9,794 nucleotides of DNA from an uncultured Oscillibacter sp. (GCA_904393855.1 CAJFNE010000060.1:1-9794), one strand, 5' to 3'. Counted from the stretch's first letter, positions 1 through 6,700 are shown. Program-made: numbers and translations. Notes: generated from the letters alone by a model not told the origin.

Positions 1-744
1 GGCGTCACCGTCACCGCCGACGCCGTCATGGGCGATGCGTACAACGCCGTGGTGGTCTACACCATCAGCCGGGATGACGGCACCCGCCTGCTGCCGGAGG
101 GCACTGAGGGCGACATGCTGCTGGTCCGCGGCAACGGTACGGATCTGAACGTCCTGGGCGGCGCCCACGGCGGCAGCCACTTCGTGGTGGAGGACCCGGC
201 GTCCAGCTCCATCCAGCTGGTGGAGACCATCAGCGCCGACGTGCCCATCAACGACTGCACCGCCACCGGCGTGTTCGAGGACATCTGCAAGTGGGACGAG
301 GCCACCGGCGAGGCTGTGCCCGTCATCGAGGGCAAGTGGAAAGTGAAGTTCCAGATGGCCTATGAGGACAGCTCCATCGCCCTGGGCGGCGGCGAGACCT
401 TCCAGCAGGGCGGCATGACCTTTACCATCGACACCATCACCCTCTCCCCCGTGGCCTACAAGGTGGACTACACCGTGAACAGCGAGGTGGCCTGGAGCGA
501 CAGCGGCAGCGGCCGGCAGAGTGAGGAGGATTCCATCCAGATGGCGAACTACTTCGAGAATGTGGAGATCCTGCTGACCCTCACCGACGGCACGGTAATC
601 GACCTCTCCAACGCCGGCGGCAGCATCGGCCCGGAGGACGGCGTCACCGTCTGCTCCAAGGGTGAGATGTTCTCGGAGATCATCCCCATGGAGGAGATGG
701 CCAGCATCTCCGTGGGCGGTGTGACCTACGACATCCAGCAGTAA
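1..744 (+). CDS. DUF4179-like protein, C-terminal part (5' end outside window)
   Basis: The frame is open from the first base, so the start lies upstream; an internal ATG at base 28 falls inside a conserved-looking stretch (GVTVTADAVMGDAYNAVVVY) and is not the start. About 247 residues are visible. They are a soluble, acidic, beta-rich protein with no membrane segment. The opening pattern 'GVTVTADAV..D.YNAVVVYTISRDDGT' and the later 'MTFTIDTITLSPVAYKVDY' resemble the extracellular part of DUF4179 proteins of Firmicutes, which usually carry an N-terminal anti-sigma-like region and one membrane helix. That N-terminal part cannot be seen here, so an anti-sigma role is only a family-based guess. 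The gene ends in TAA and converges on the GntR gene to its right, with a shared terminator 10 bases after the stop. Family assignment is from memory of the pattern and is moderate. Confidence 0.6.
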   Translation, partial: GVTVTADAVMGDAYNAVVVYTISRDDGTRLLPEGTEGDMLLVRGNGTDLNVLGGAHGGSHFVVEDPASSSIQLVETISADVPINDCTATGVFEDICKWDEATGEAVPVIEGKWKVKFQMAYEDSSIALGGGETFQQGGMTFTIDTITLSPVAYKVDYTVNSEVAWSDSGSGRQSEEDSIQMANYFENVEILLTLTDGTVIDLSNAGGSIGPEDGVTVCSKGEMFSEIIPMEEMASISVGGVTYDIQQ

Positions 745-754
745 TCCGGGCAGC

Positions 755-784
755 AAAAAAGAGCGGCGAAAGCCGCTCTTTTTT
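755..784. terminator. Bidirectional intrinsic terminator between convergent genes
   Basis: A perfect hairpin GAGCGGC-GAAA-GCCGCTC is flanked by six A on the left and six T on the right. It can therefore stop transcription in both directions: the DUF4179-like gene on the + strand and the GntR gene on the - strand, whose TAA stop overlaps the T-tract. Confidence 0.9.
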
Positions 785-1484
785 ATGGGGAGTATCCCCA
801 GGAAGCACCCTCGTCCAGCAGGTTCATGTGCAGCATGGTCCGGCGGATGTGGATATCCATGGCCTGCCTGGCACCGTCTGCATTCCGCAGCTGGAGAAAT
901 TTCATCAGCAGAGCGTGGTCCTCCAGGGTATCGGCGGTGAGCATTTCCTCGGCACTGCGCATCCGGGAGGACTCTGTGGACGCCTGGTTGATGGCGGGGA
1001 GCAAACGTGTGAGAAACGTGTTGTGCGAGGCGGCGATAATGGCCTGATGGAAGGCCCAATCCGCTTCCATCCGGCTCTGGCCGGAGCGCACCGCCTCCTC
1101 CACCGCCGCACCCAGGGACAGGATGCGGGCAATCTCCTGATCGGAAGCCCGGTGGCAGGCCATGGCCGCAAGGCCCGGCTCAAATAGCAGGCGGGCCTCC
1201 AGCAGGTCCTGCAGCCGGGAACCGGCGGGAGCCAGCCCGCCGAAATTAAAATGGTCACCGGAGGGGATGTCCGCGGTTACGAAGGTGCCCCTGCCCCGGC
1301 GGATGGTCAGCACACCCTGAGCGGCCAGAATATGGATGGCCTCCCGCAGGGTGGTGCGGCTGATGTTCAGCCGAGCCGCCAGCTCATTCTCGTTGGGCAG
1401 CTGCGCGCCGGGAGGCAAGATGCCGTCAGCGACCATTTCATACAGCGTATCCGCTGTTTGCTGTGAGAGATTGCGTTTGTTCAT
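783..1484 (-). CDS. GntR-family transcriptional regulator, FadR subfamily (paralog 1)
   Basis: A 233-residue DNA-binding regulator. Residues about 5-70 form the GntR winged helix (LPNENELAARLNISRTTLREA, then the wing GRGTFV). Residues about 90-220 form an FCD ligand-binding domain, with LLEARLLFEPGLAAMACHRA and the usual metal-site pattern D142-x3-H146, H190 and H212. FCD regulators typically bind small organic acids and dimerise on a palindromic operator. The start at 1484 is chosen because the HTH begins just after it, a GGGGA ribosome site lies about 10 nt upstream, and a promoter lies 33 nt upstream. The longer open frame to 1832 covers the promoter and lacks conserved-looking sequence. 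It closely resembles the neighbouring GntR at 1741-2445 throughout, including almost the same recognition helix. Target and ligand are unknown; the nearby ilvD-pepD operon is the obvious candidate. Confidence 0.92.
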   Translation of the reverse strand: MNKRNLSQQTADTLYEMVADGILPPGAQLPNENELAARLNISRTTLREAIHILAAQGVLTIRRGRGTFVTADIPSGDHFNFGGLAPAGSRLQDLLEARLLFEPGLAAMACHRASDQEIARILSLGAAVEEAVRSGQSRMEADWAFHQAIIAASHNTFLTRLLPAINQASTESSRMRSAEEMLTADTLEDHALLMKFLQLRNADGARQAMDIHIRRTMLHMNLLDEGASWGYSP

Positions 1485-1517
1485 GTGGAGACGGTCCCCT
1501 TTTCTTGGAATGTGGCA

Positions 1518-1546
1518 ATTATAGCGGAAGCGGCCCGGAAAAGCAA
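1518..1546 (-). promoter_or_regulatory. Probable sigma-A promoter of GntR paralog 1
   Basis: Read on the - strand: -35 TTGCTT (1541-1546), 17-nt spacer, -10 TATAAT (1518-1523), 33 nt before the ATG. The -10 is perfect and the -35 weak. The same two hexamers with the same spacing precede the other GntR gene. Confidence 0.7.
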
Positions 1547-1706
1547 GAATGAACTCCACGGATGGGACGGGAAACCGGGAGGCGGAACCCGCATCGGGGA
1601 CAGCGTTGCTCCCATGTCCTGGCGGTCCGGGACGGGAGCCTATCTTCCGTGAGGAGGGGGCCGAGCAGGAGATGGCGCGCCGGTGAGCCTTGCACGAGTA
1701 TGCGGC
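1547..1706. other. GC-rich intergenic stretch without a recognised gene
   Basis: The 160 bases between the promoter of the first GntR gene and the terminator of the second hold no convincing coding region, RNA gene or strong hairpin. Open frames crossing it on both strands have arbitrary-looking Arg/Gly/Pro/Ser-rich translations and run into the GntR genes in the wrong frame or as an N-terminal extension. It may be leftover sequence from the duplication that made the two GntR genes, but nothing in it proves that. Confidence 0.4.
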
Positions 1707-1734
1707 AAGAAGAGCGGCGCCAGCCGCTCTTCTT
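1707..1734 (-). terminator. Intrinsic terminator of GntR paralog 2
   Basis: A 12-bp inverted repeat AAGAAGAGCGGC / GCCGCTCTTCTT with a 4-nt loop lies 6 nt after the TGA of the second GntR gene. The U-rich end is formed by the stem foot (TTCTT). The stem core AAGAGCGGC is the same as in the terminator at 755-784. Confidence 0.75.
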
Positions 1735-1740
1735 GGATGC

Positions 1741-2445
1741 TCAGTCCAGGGGGTCCCCCTCCTCGTGGAGACCCAGGTGCAGGATGGCCCGGCGCAGGTG
1801 GATGGCCATGGCCTGCCGGGCGCCGCGGGCATCTCGGGCCCGGATGAATTCCATCAGCAGGGCGTGGTCCTGGAGGGTGATTTCCTCCAGTTCCACCTCG
1901 GGGCCCCGGACCTGGATGGCCTCCGTTACCGCACGGTTGATGATGGGGGCCAGACGGATGAGAAATCCGTTGTGGGCAGCGGAGACGATGGCCTGATGGA
2001 AGGCCTGGTCATATTCGGTCCGGTCCTGGCCGGCGCGGATCACCTGCTCCACCGTGGCCCCCAGAGAGAGGATGTGCTCCAGCTCCGCCTCGGAGGCCCG
2101 CCGGCAGGCCATGGCCGCCAGCTCCGGCTCAAAGAGCATCCGGACCTCAAACAGGTCCCGCAGGCGGGAACGCATCAGGGGGGACAGGTCGCCCAGAGCG
2201 CACTGACCCTGCAGGACGGCGTCCGGAGCCACAAACGTGCCCTTTCCCCGGTGGGCGGTCAGCACGCCCTGAGCGGTCAGGAGACGAATGGCCTCCCGCA
2301 GGGTGGCCCGGCTGATGCCAAGCCGGGCCGACAGCTCGTTCTCATTGGGCAGCTGGTCACCGGGCCGCCAGAGGCCGTCGTCCGCGATCATCTCATAGAG
2401 GGTATTCGCCGTCTGCTGGGCCAGACTCTGCTTTCTCAAGGCCAT
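1741..2445 (-). CDS. GntR-family transcriptional regulator, FadR subfamily (paralog 2)
   Basis: A 234-residue regulator with a GntR winged helix at about residues 6-74 (LPNENELSARLGISRATLREA, wing GKGTFV) and an FCD domain at about 93-222 (LFEVRMLFEPELAAMACRRA). The putative metal ligands D146-x3-H150, H194 and H216 are all present. The start at 2445 (MALRKQS) is supported by an AGGAG site directly upstream (cgagaggagacg) and by the promoter 31 nt before it; a 40-codon longer frame reads through the promoter and is rejected. It is divergent from ilvD, with 197 bases between the two start codons, which is the classic layout of a local regulator and its target operon. It looks more than half identical to paralog 1, with recognition helices differing at only a few residues (SRATLREAIRLL versus SRTTLREAIHIL). 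The ligand is unknown; an organic or keto acid would fit the FCD family. Confidence 0.92.
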   Translation of the reverse strand: MALRKQSLAQQTANTLYEMIADDGLWRPGDQLPNENELSARLGISRATLREAIRLLTAQGVLTAHRGKGTFVAPDAVLQGQCALGDLSPLMRSRLRDLFEVRMLFEPELAAMACRRASEAELEHILSLGATVEQVIRAGQDRTEYDQAFHQAIVSAAHNGFLIRLAPIINRAVTEAIQVRGPEVELEEITLQDHALLMEFIRARDARGARQAMAIHLRRAILHLGLHEEGDPLD

Positions 2446-2476
2446 CGTCTCCTCTCGTATAGCAAGTTTTTTTACT

Positions 2477-2505
2477 ATTATACGGGAGAAATTTGCCGAA
2501 AGCAA
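2477..2505 (-). promoter_or_regulatory. Probable sigma-A promoter of GntR paralog 2
   Basis: Read on the - strand: -35 TTGCTT (2500-2505), 17-nt spacer, -10 TATAAT (2477-2482), 31 nt before the ATG. The arrangement matches the promoter of the first GntR gene. The -35 touches the left arm of the inverted repeat at 2505-2537. Confidence 0.7.
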
Positions 2506-2537
2506 GGAAATCCCCGCTGAGCAGGGACAGATTTCCT
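2505..2537. repeat. Inverted repeat between the divergent gntR and ilvD promoters
   Basis: AGGAAATC (2505-2512) and GATTTCCT (2530-2537) are exact inverted repeats separated by 17 bases, which hold a further CCC/GGG pairing. It overlaps the edge of the gntR -35 and lies 21 bp upstream of the ilvD -35. Position suggests a regulatory site; it is not placed to act as a terminator of either flanking gene. Confidence 0.45.
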
Positions 2538-2558
2538 CGAAAGAAGCGCAAAACGCCA

Positions 2559-2588
2559 TTGACAAGAGCGGCGGCGCAATGATATGAT
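2559..2588 (+). promoter_or_regulatory. Strong sigma-A promoter of the ilvD-pepD operon
   Basis: -35 TTGACA (2559-2564) is perfect and -10 TATGAT (2583-2588) has one mismatch; the spacer is 18 nt. Transcription should start near 2595, giving a leader of only about 48 nt. That is too short for a T-box or a leucine-type attenuator, so control at this promoter is probably by a DNA-binding protein. Confidence 0.85.
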
Positions 2589-2591
2589 CAT

Positions 2592-2617
2592 GTCTGACAA
2601 AACAGAATTTGTCTGAT
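2592..2617. promoter_or_regulatory. Candidate GntR operator over the ilvD transcription start
   Basis: GACAAA (2596-2601) and TTTGTC (2608-2613) form an exact inverted repeat with a 6-nt spacer. It extends outward to 9-bp arms with one mismatch. The hexamer GTCTGA also occurs twice in direct orientation, at 2592 and 2611. TGTCTGACA is itself a short palindrome and agrees with the FadR-subfamily operator pattern TNGTNNNACNA at most fixed positions. It begins just downstream of the -10 box, where a bound repressor would block initiation. Assignment to the neighbouring GntR proteins is inference. Confidence 0.6.
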
Positions 2618-2642
2618 TAATAGATGGAGAGGAGCATTTCCC

Positions 2643-4310
2643 ATGATCAGTGATCAAGTGACCCAGGGGGTGGATCGGGCCCCCCACCGTTCCCTGTTCT
2701 ATGCCGCGGGGTTCTCCGATGAGGAACTGCAGAAGCCGCTGATCGGCGTGGTCTGCGCTCAGAGCGACATCATCCCCGGTCACACCCATCTGGCCAAGCT
2801 GGCGGAGTGCGTGAAGGCCGGCATCTACGCCGCGGGAGGCACCCCGGTGGTGGTGCCCGCCATCGGCGTGTGCGACGGGATCATCATGGGGCACAGGGGG
2901 ATGCACTACTCCCTGGCCTCCCGGGAGCTGATCGCCGACTCCGTGGAGACCCTGGCGGCGGCCCACTGCTTTGACGGACTGGTGCTGATCCCCAACTGCG
3001 ACAAGATCGTGCCGGGGATGCTGATGGCCGCTCTGCGGGTGAACCTGCCCACGGTGGTGTGCTCCGGCGGCCCCATGCTGGCGGGCTGCGTGGACGGGAA
3101 GAAAACCAGCCTGTCTCAGATGTTTGAGGCGGTGGGCGCCTATAAGGCGGGCATCATCGACGACGCGGAGCTGCGCCGCCGGGAGCTGGCCAGCTGCCCC
3201 ACCTGCGGCTCCTGCTCCGGCATGTTCACCGCAAACTCCATGAATTGCCTGTGCGAGGCCCTGGGCTTGGCCCTGCCGGGAAACGGCTCCATTCCCGCCG
3301 TGTACTCCCGGCGGCAGCTGCTGGCCAAGGCGGCGGGCCGCCAGGCGGTGGAGATGGTGCAAAAGGGCGTCAAGCCCCGGGACATCGTGACCATGGCGGC
3401 GCTGCAAAACGCCATCACCGTGGACATGGCCCTGGGCTGTTCCACCAACAGCGCCCTGCACCTGCCCGCCATCGCCCACGAGGCGGGAATCAAGCTGGAC
3501 CTGAAGCTCTTCAACGAGATCAGCGAGCGGACGCCCAATCTCTGCCACCTGGCCCCCGCCGGGGAGCACTACATGGAGGAGCTGGAGGAGGCCGGCGGCG
3601 TCAGCGCGGTGATGAAGGAACTGGCGGACGCGGGACTGCTGGATACCAGCCTGCCCACTGTCACCGGTAAGACGGTGGGGGAGAACATCGCCCACGCGGA
3701 AAACCGGGACCCGGAGATCATCCGGCCCCTGTCCAACCCCTACTCCAAGACCGGCGGACTGGCGTTCCTCTTCGGCAACATCGCGAAGAACGGCTGCGTG
3801 GTCAAGCGCAGCGCCGTGGCGCCGGAGATGCGGGTCCACTCCTGCACCGCCCGGGTCTTCAACAGCGAGGATGATGCGGTGGAGGCCATCTACGGCGGGA
3901 AGATCCACGCCGGGGACATCGTGGTGATCCGCTACGAGGGTCCCAAGGGCGGCCCCGGCATGCGGGAGATGCTGGTGCCCACGTCGGCGCTCGCCGGCAT
4001 GAAGCTGGACAAGGACGTGGCCCTGCTGACGGACGGCCGGTTCTCCGGGGCGTCCCGGGGCGCGTCCATCGGCCATGTGTCCCCGGAGGCGGCCGCCGGC
4101 GGCGAGATCGGCCTGCTGGAGGACGGCGACATCATCGACATTGACATGGACCAGTACACCATCTCGGCCCGGGTCAGCGAGGAGGAGTTTGCCCGCCGCC
4201 GGGAGCGTCAGGTGATGCCGGAGTCCTGGGTGAAGGGCGGCTGGCTGGCCCGGTACCAGCACCTGGTGTCCTCCGCTGACGAGGGCGCCATCCTGCGGGA
4301 TCAGTTTTAA
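2643..4310 (+). CDS. ilvD: Dihydroxy-acid dehydratase (IlvD/Edd family)
   Basis: A 555-residue, full-length cytoplasmic iron-sulfur dehydratase. The IlvD reaction removes water from 2,3-dihydroxy-3-methylbutanoate or -pentanoate to give the keto-acid precursors of valine/leucine and isoleucine. Family marks are present in order: IIPGHTHL (43-50), VCDGIIMGH (76-84, D78 likely Mg ligand), PNCDKIVPG (117-125, C119 cluster ligand, K121 the usual carbamylated Lys), CPTCGSCSGMFTANSMN (185-201, C191 cluster ligand), GCSTNS (265-270) and TDGRFSG (463-469). The position after IIP is Gly, not the Cys of the [2Fe-2S] type, so the oxygen-sensitive [4Fe-4S] type is more likely. The ATG at 2643 has a GGAGAGGAG ribosome site 8 nt upstream. 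pepD follows after 36 nt. No other ilv or leu gene is near and there is no leader attenuator. A sugar-acid substrate, as in other Edd-family members with GntR regulators, cannot be excluded, but the sequence looks like clostridial IlvD. Confidence 0.93.
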   Translation: MISDQVTQGVDRAPHRSLFYAAGFSDEELQKPLIGVVCAQSDIIPGHTHLAKLAECVKAGIYAAGGTPVVVPAIGVCDGIIMGHRGMHYSLASRELIADSVETLAAAHCFDGLVLIPNCDKIVPGMLMAALRVNLPTVVCSGGPMLAGCVDGKKTSLSQMFEAVGAYKAGIIDDAELRRRELASCPTCGSCSGMFTANSMNCLCEALGLALPGNGSIPAVYSRRQLLAKAAGRQAVEMVQKGVKPRDIVTMAALQNAITVDMALGCSTNSALHLPAIAHEAGIKLDLKLFNEISERTPNLCHLAPAGEHYMEELEEAGGVSAVMKELADAGLLDTSLPTVTGKTVGENIAHAENRDPEIIRPLSNPYSKTGGLAFLFGNIAKNGCVVKRSAVAPEMRVHSCTARVFNSEDDAVEAIYGGKIHAGDIVVIRYEGPKGGPGMREMLVPTSALAGMKLDKDVALLTDGRFSGASRGASIGHVSPEAAAGGEIGLLEDGDIIDIDMDQYTISARVSEEEFARRRERQVMPESWVKGGWLARYQHLVSSADEGAILRDQF

Positions 4311-4346
4311 CAGGCCGCCCCAAGGCGGCGGAGAGGAGCGAGACCC

Positions 4347-5774
4347 ATGGAAGCGGGACGAAACTTTCACTATTTCTATGAGATCAGCCGGATTCCCCGG
4401 GGGTCCTTCCACGAGGAGCGGATCGCGGACTACATCGAGCAATTTGCCCGGGACCGGGGATTGGAGGTCCAGCGGGACAGCCTGCACAACCTGATCATCA
4501 AAAAGCCCGGCAGCCTGGGGCGGGAGCAGGAGCCGCCGCTGATGCTGCAGGCCCACACGGACATGGTGTGCGCCAAGGAGCCCTGGAGTGAACACGACTT
4601 CACCCGGGACCCCATCGACATTCGGGAGGAGGACGGCTGGCTGACGGCCAACGGCACCACCTTGGGCGCCGACGACGGCGCGGGGGTGGCCAACATCCTG
4701 GCGCTGCTGGACGAGCCGGACCTTTCCCATCCGCCTCTGGAGTGCGTGTTCACAGTCCAGGAGGAGGACGGCATGGGCGGCGCCAAGGGGCTGGACATGT
4801 CCGGCCTAAAGAGCCGCCGGATGATCGGATTGGACGGCATCCAGGAGGGGACCACCATCTACTCCGCCTCTGCCGTACGGGGATGCAAATTTCGGGGAGA
4901 GTTCCCCCGGGACAGCGCTCCGGCGGGGGCTATGTACCGGCTGCGGGTCTCCGGCCTGACCTCCGGCCACGGGGCGCTGATGATCGGCGCGGAGCGGGCC
5001 AACGCCATCAAAGTGGCCGCCCGGCTGCTGCGGCGGCTCTCCCAGGTCTGCGGTATCCGCCTGGCGGAGCTGCGGGGCGGCGGGCTGATCCATGTGATTC
5101 CCCGGGAGTGCGCGGCGGTGTTCACCGCGGAGGCGGGGTTAGAGACCCTGCGGGAGGCAATCTCGGACCTGACCCGGCAGATCCGGCTGGAGTACGGGGA
5201 GACGGACCCGGAGATGGAGGTCACCCTGGAGAGGGCGGAGGCGGAGGAGCCTTTCTGCCTGACGGCGGCGGACACGGCGCGGCTGGAGACGTTCCTCTGC
5301 CTGCTGCCGGTGGGGGCCTGGAAGCGGACCGCCGGGAATCTGGCCCAGGTGGAGGGGTCTTTCAACCTCTCCGTGCTGCGGCTGGAGGGCGGCGCGCTGG
5401 CCTGCGATCTGGTGTGCCGGTCCAACTACCCGGTGTCCATCGACGAGCTGTGGCAGGTGGCGGTGACCTACGGTGAGACCTTTGGGCTGCGCTGTGAGGT
5501 CAGCATGGACTACGCGGGCTATCACGTGCCCCAGGACTCCCCGCTCATCCGCCTGTGGGCTGAGGTCTACGAGCGGGACACCGGCCGGGAGCTGGGGCTG
5601 ACCTACATGCACTCCGCTCTGGATGCCGGGACCATCTGTGAGCGGCTGGGGATCCAGGATATGATCGTGATGATGCCCACCACCCTGGAGGTCCACACCC
5701 CCCGGGAGCGGATGAACATCGACTCCTTCCGCCGGACCTACGGGTACCTGAAGGAGATCCTGGCCCGGGCCTGA
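4347..5774 (+). CDS. pepD: Aminoacyl-histidine dipeptidase (M20C metallopeptidase)
   Basis: A 475-residue cytoplasmic di-zinc dipeptidase, about the usual length for PepD. The family cleaves Xaa-His (carnosine-type) and other unblocked dipeptides. Expected metal and catalytic residues are visible: H70 and D72 in AHTDMV, D109 in LGADDGAG, the catalytic/ligand pair E139-E140 in TVQEEDGMGGAKGLD, D163 in IGLDGI, and H422 near the C-terminus. Residues about 185-380 form the lid/dimerisation domain with SGLTSGHGALMIG. The C-terminal motif reads MHSALDAG instead of the more usual HAGLECG-type, a mild variation that keeps the metal His. There is no signal peptide. A GAGAGGAG ribosome site lies 8 nt before the ATG, and the 36-nt gap to ilvD without a terminator argues for co-transcription. 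The product could feed free amino acids into the same metabolism as the dehydratase. Substrate preference is not predictable from this sequence. Confidence 0.93.
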   Translation: MEAGRNFHYFYEISRIPRGSFHEERIADYIEQFARDRGLEVQRDSLHNLIIKKPGSLGREQEPPLMLQAHTDMVCAKEPWSEHDFTRDPIDIREEDGWLTANGTTLGADDGAGVANILALLDEPDLSHPPLECVFTVQEEDGMGGAKGLDMSGLKSRRMIGLDGIQEGTTIYSASAVRGCKFRGEFPRDSAPAGAMYRLRVSGLTSGHGALMIGAERANAIKVAARLLRRLSQVCGIRLAELRGGGLIHVIPRECAAVFTAEAGLETLREAISDLTRQIRLEYGETDPEMEVTLERAEAEEPFCLTAADTARLETFLCLLPVGAWKRTAGNLAQVEGSFNLSVLRLEGGALACDLVCRSNYPVSIDELWQVAVTYGETFGLRCEVSMDYAGYHVPQDSPLIRLWAEVYERDTGRELGLTYMHSALDAGTICERLGIQDMIVMMPTTLEVHTPRERMNIDSFRRTYGYLKEILARA

Positions 5775-5785
5775 TGAAAAAATAC

Positions 5786-5818
5786 GCGGTGCCCTGTGGA
5801 ATTCCCACAGGGCGCCGC
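5786..5818 (-). terminator. Intrinsic terminator, mainly for - strand transcription
   Basis: GCCCTGTGG and CCACAGGGC pair around the loop AATTC, and the stem extends outward with GCGG/CCGC across one mismatch. On the - strand the stem is followed three bases later by six T (complement of 5777-5782). This is a second stop for transcripts leaving the membrane-protein gene. On the + strand no T-run follows. Confidence 0.7.
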
Positions 5819-5829
5819 TGCCTGTTCCG

Positions 5830-5875
5830 AAAAAAGCGGACCGCCTGAGAAGGCGGTCCGCTTTCTGTTTGTTTT
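5830..5875. terminator. Bidirectional terminator between pepD and the membrane-protein gene
   Basis: A 13-bp perfect stem (AAAGCGGACCGCC / GGCGGTCCGCTTT, loop TGAGAA) is followed on the + strand by a T-rich tail (TTTCTGTTTGTTTTT) and on the - strand by six T. It should end both the ilvD-pepD transcript and the opposing - strand transcript. Confidence 0.9.
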
Positions 5876-5889
5876 TCAGGGGGAGGAAG

Positions 5890-6633
5890 TTACAGCTGCT
5901 TGACCGTGTAGTACACCGCCAGGCCAAAGGCGATGATGGCCAGGACCCACATGGCGTAATAGGCCGCCACCGAGTTGATGAGGGCAATGGCCATGGACGC
6001 CAGGGAGAGGCCGCCGGCCACGTACACCGGAAGCGGGTCCGCCTGGAGGGGCAGCAGCTTGGGAAGCTTCTTCCTTGCCACCTGCACCAGCAGGGCGATC
6101 AGGACCACCAGATAGACGGCCAGGACGATTTTGACATACACCCCCACCGTGGTGCTGGAGAAGCCCCGGCGGAAGATCCAGAGGGCGATCAGTGTGGCGC
6201 CCAGGATGGTCAGAGCCAGCGCGCACTCCCGGTCATACAGATTCCACAGGATGCCCAGCAGCATGACCACGGGCACCACCACCATCAGCAGCGTCATGGC
6301 GGACATGTTCCAGCGGACCAGTCCAGCCACCGCGCCCATGTAGAGGCCAGCGGCGGCAATGATCAGGCCCCAGTTCCGCTTCTTTTCACTTCGCCAGAGA
6401 TACGCGCAGACTGCGCCGATCACCAGAATGACGGCGCCGGCACCCAGCAGAACCCAGAGGTAGCTGTCGTACCACGCGATCCGCTGCAGGTCGGAATCGG
6501 CGTTGATATAGAAACGGTATATCAGCAGCAAATATAGCTCCGCCACGCAGCCGGCCAGAAAAAACTTCATGGCGCTGCTCATGGGCTCGTCCCGCTTGGC
6601 GGACTTTGCGCGCTTATTTGGATTCTTCGACAT
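5890..6633 (-). CDS. Multi-pass membrane protein of unknown function
   Basis: A 247-residue integral membrane protein. A basic, Lys/Ser-rich N-terminal tail of about 20 residues (likely cytoplasmic) precedes about eight hydrophobic helices, near residues 22-43, 55-80, 88-107, 110-132, 136-155, 163-186, 203-223 and 224-244. A short basic cytoplasmic-type loop (ARKKLPK) lies between helices 6 and 7. No catalytic or transport signature is recognised. The start at 6633 has a GGAGG ribosome site 9 nt upstream and its own promoter at 6701-6729. It lies downstream of the lipoprotein gene on the same strand, so it could also receive read-through. It ends just before a tandem terminator pair. The product name stays hypothetical. 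Confidence 0.82.
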   Translation of the reverse strand: MSKNPNKRAKSAKRDEPMSSAMKFFLAGCVAELYLLLIYRFYINADSDLQRIAWYDSYLWVLLGAGAVILVIGAVCAYLWRSEKKRNWGLIIAAAGLYMGAVAGLVRWNMSAMTLLMVVVPVVMLLGILWNLYDRECALALTILGATLIALWIFRRGFSSTTVGVYVKIVLAVYLVVLIALLVQVARKKLPKLLPLQADPLPVYVAGGLSLASMAIALINSVAAYYAMWVLAIIAFGLAVYYTVKQL

Positions 6634-6700
6634 CTATCAAAACCTCCAGGGGCTGTATTCTTCCCAAGATGCCGGCCACACACACCGGACATACTCAAAT

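Noticed and set aside
1562..2520. Overlapping + strand open frames across the second GntR gene
   Set aside because: Both are antisense shadows of the GntR gene with no domain-like sequence or ribosome site; the - strand reading has complete GntR and FCD motifs.
2595..2642. Possible riboswitch, T-box or leader-peptide attenuator before ilvD
   Set aside because: The inferred leader is only about 48 nt, with no terminator hairpin and no run of branched-chain codons.
2478..4730. A 750-codon open frame on the - strand opposite ilvD and the start of pepD
   Set aside because: Its translation is a Gly/His/Gln/Val-rich shadow produced by the GC-biased third positions of ilvD and pepD on the + strand. 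It would also cover the divergent promoter region, and ilvD has full family motifs.
4742..5476. Long + strand frame inside pepD
   Set aside because: It is a Gly/Arg/Ala-rich out-of-frame reading of pepD, caused by high G+C.
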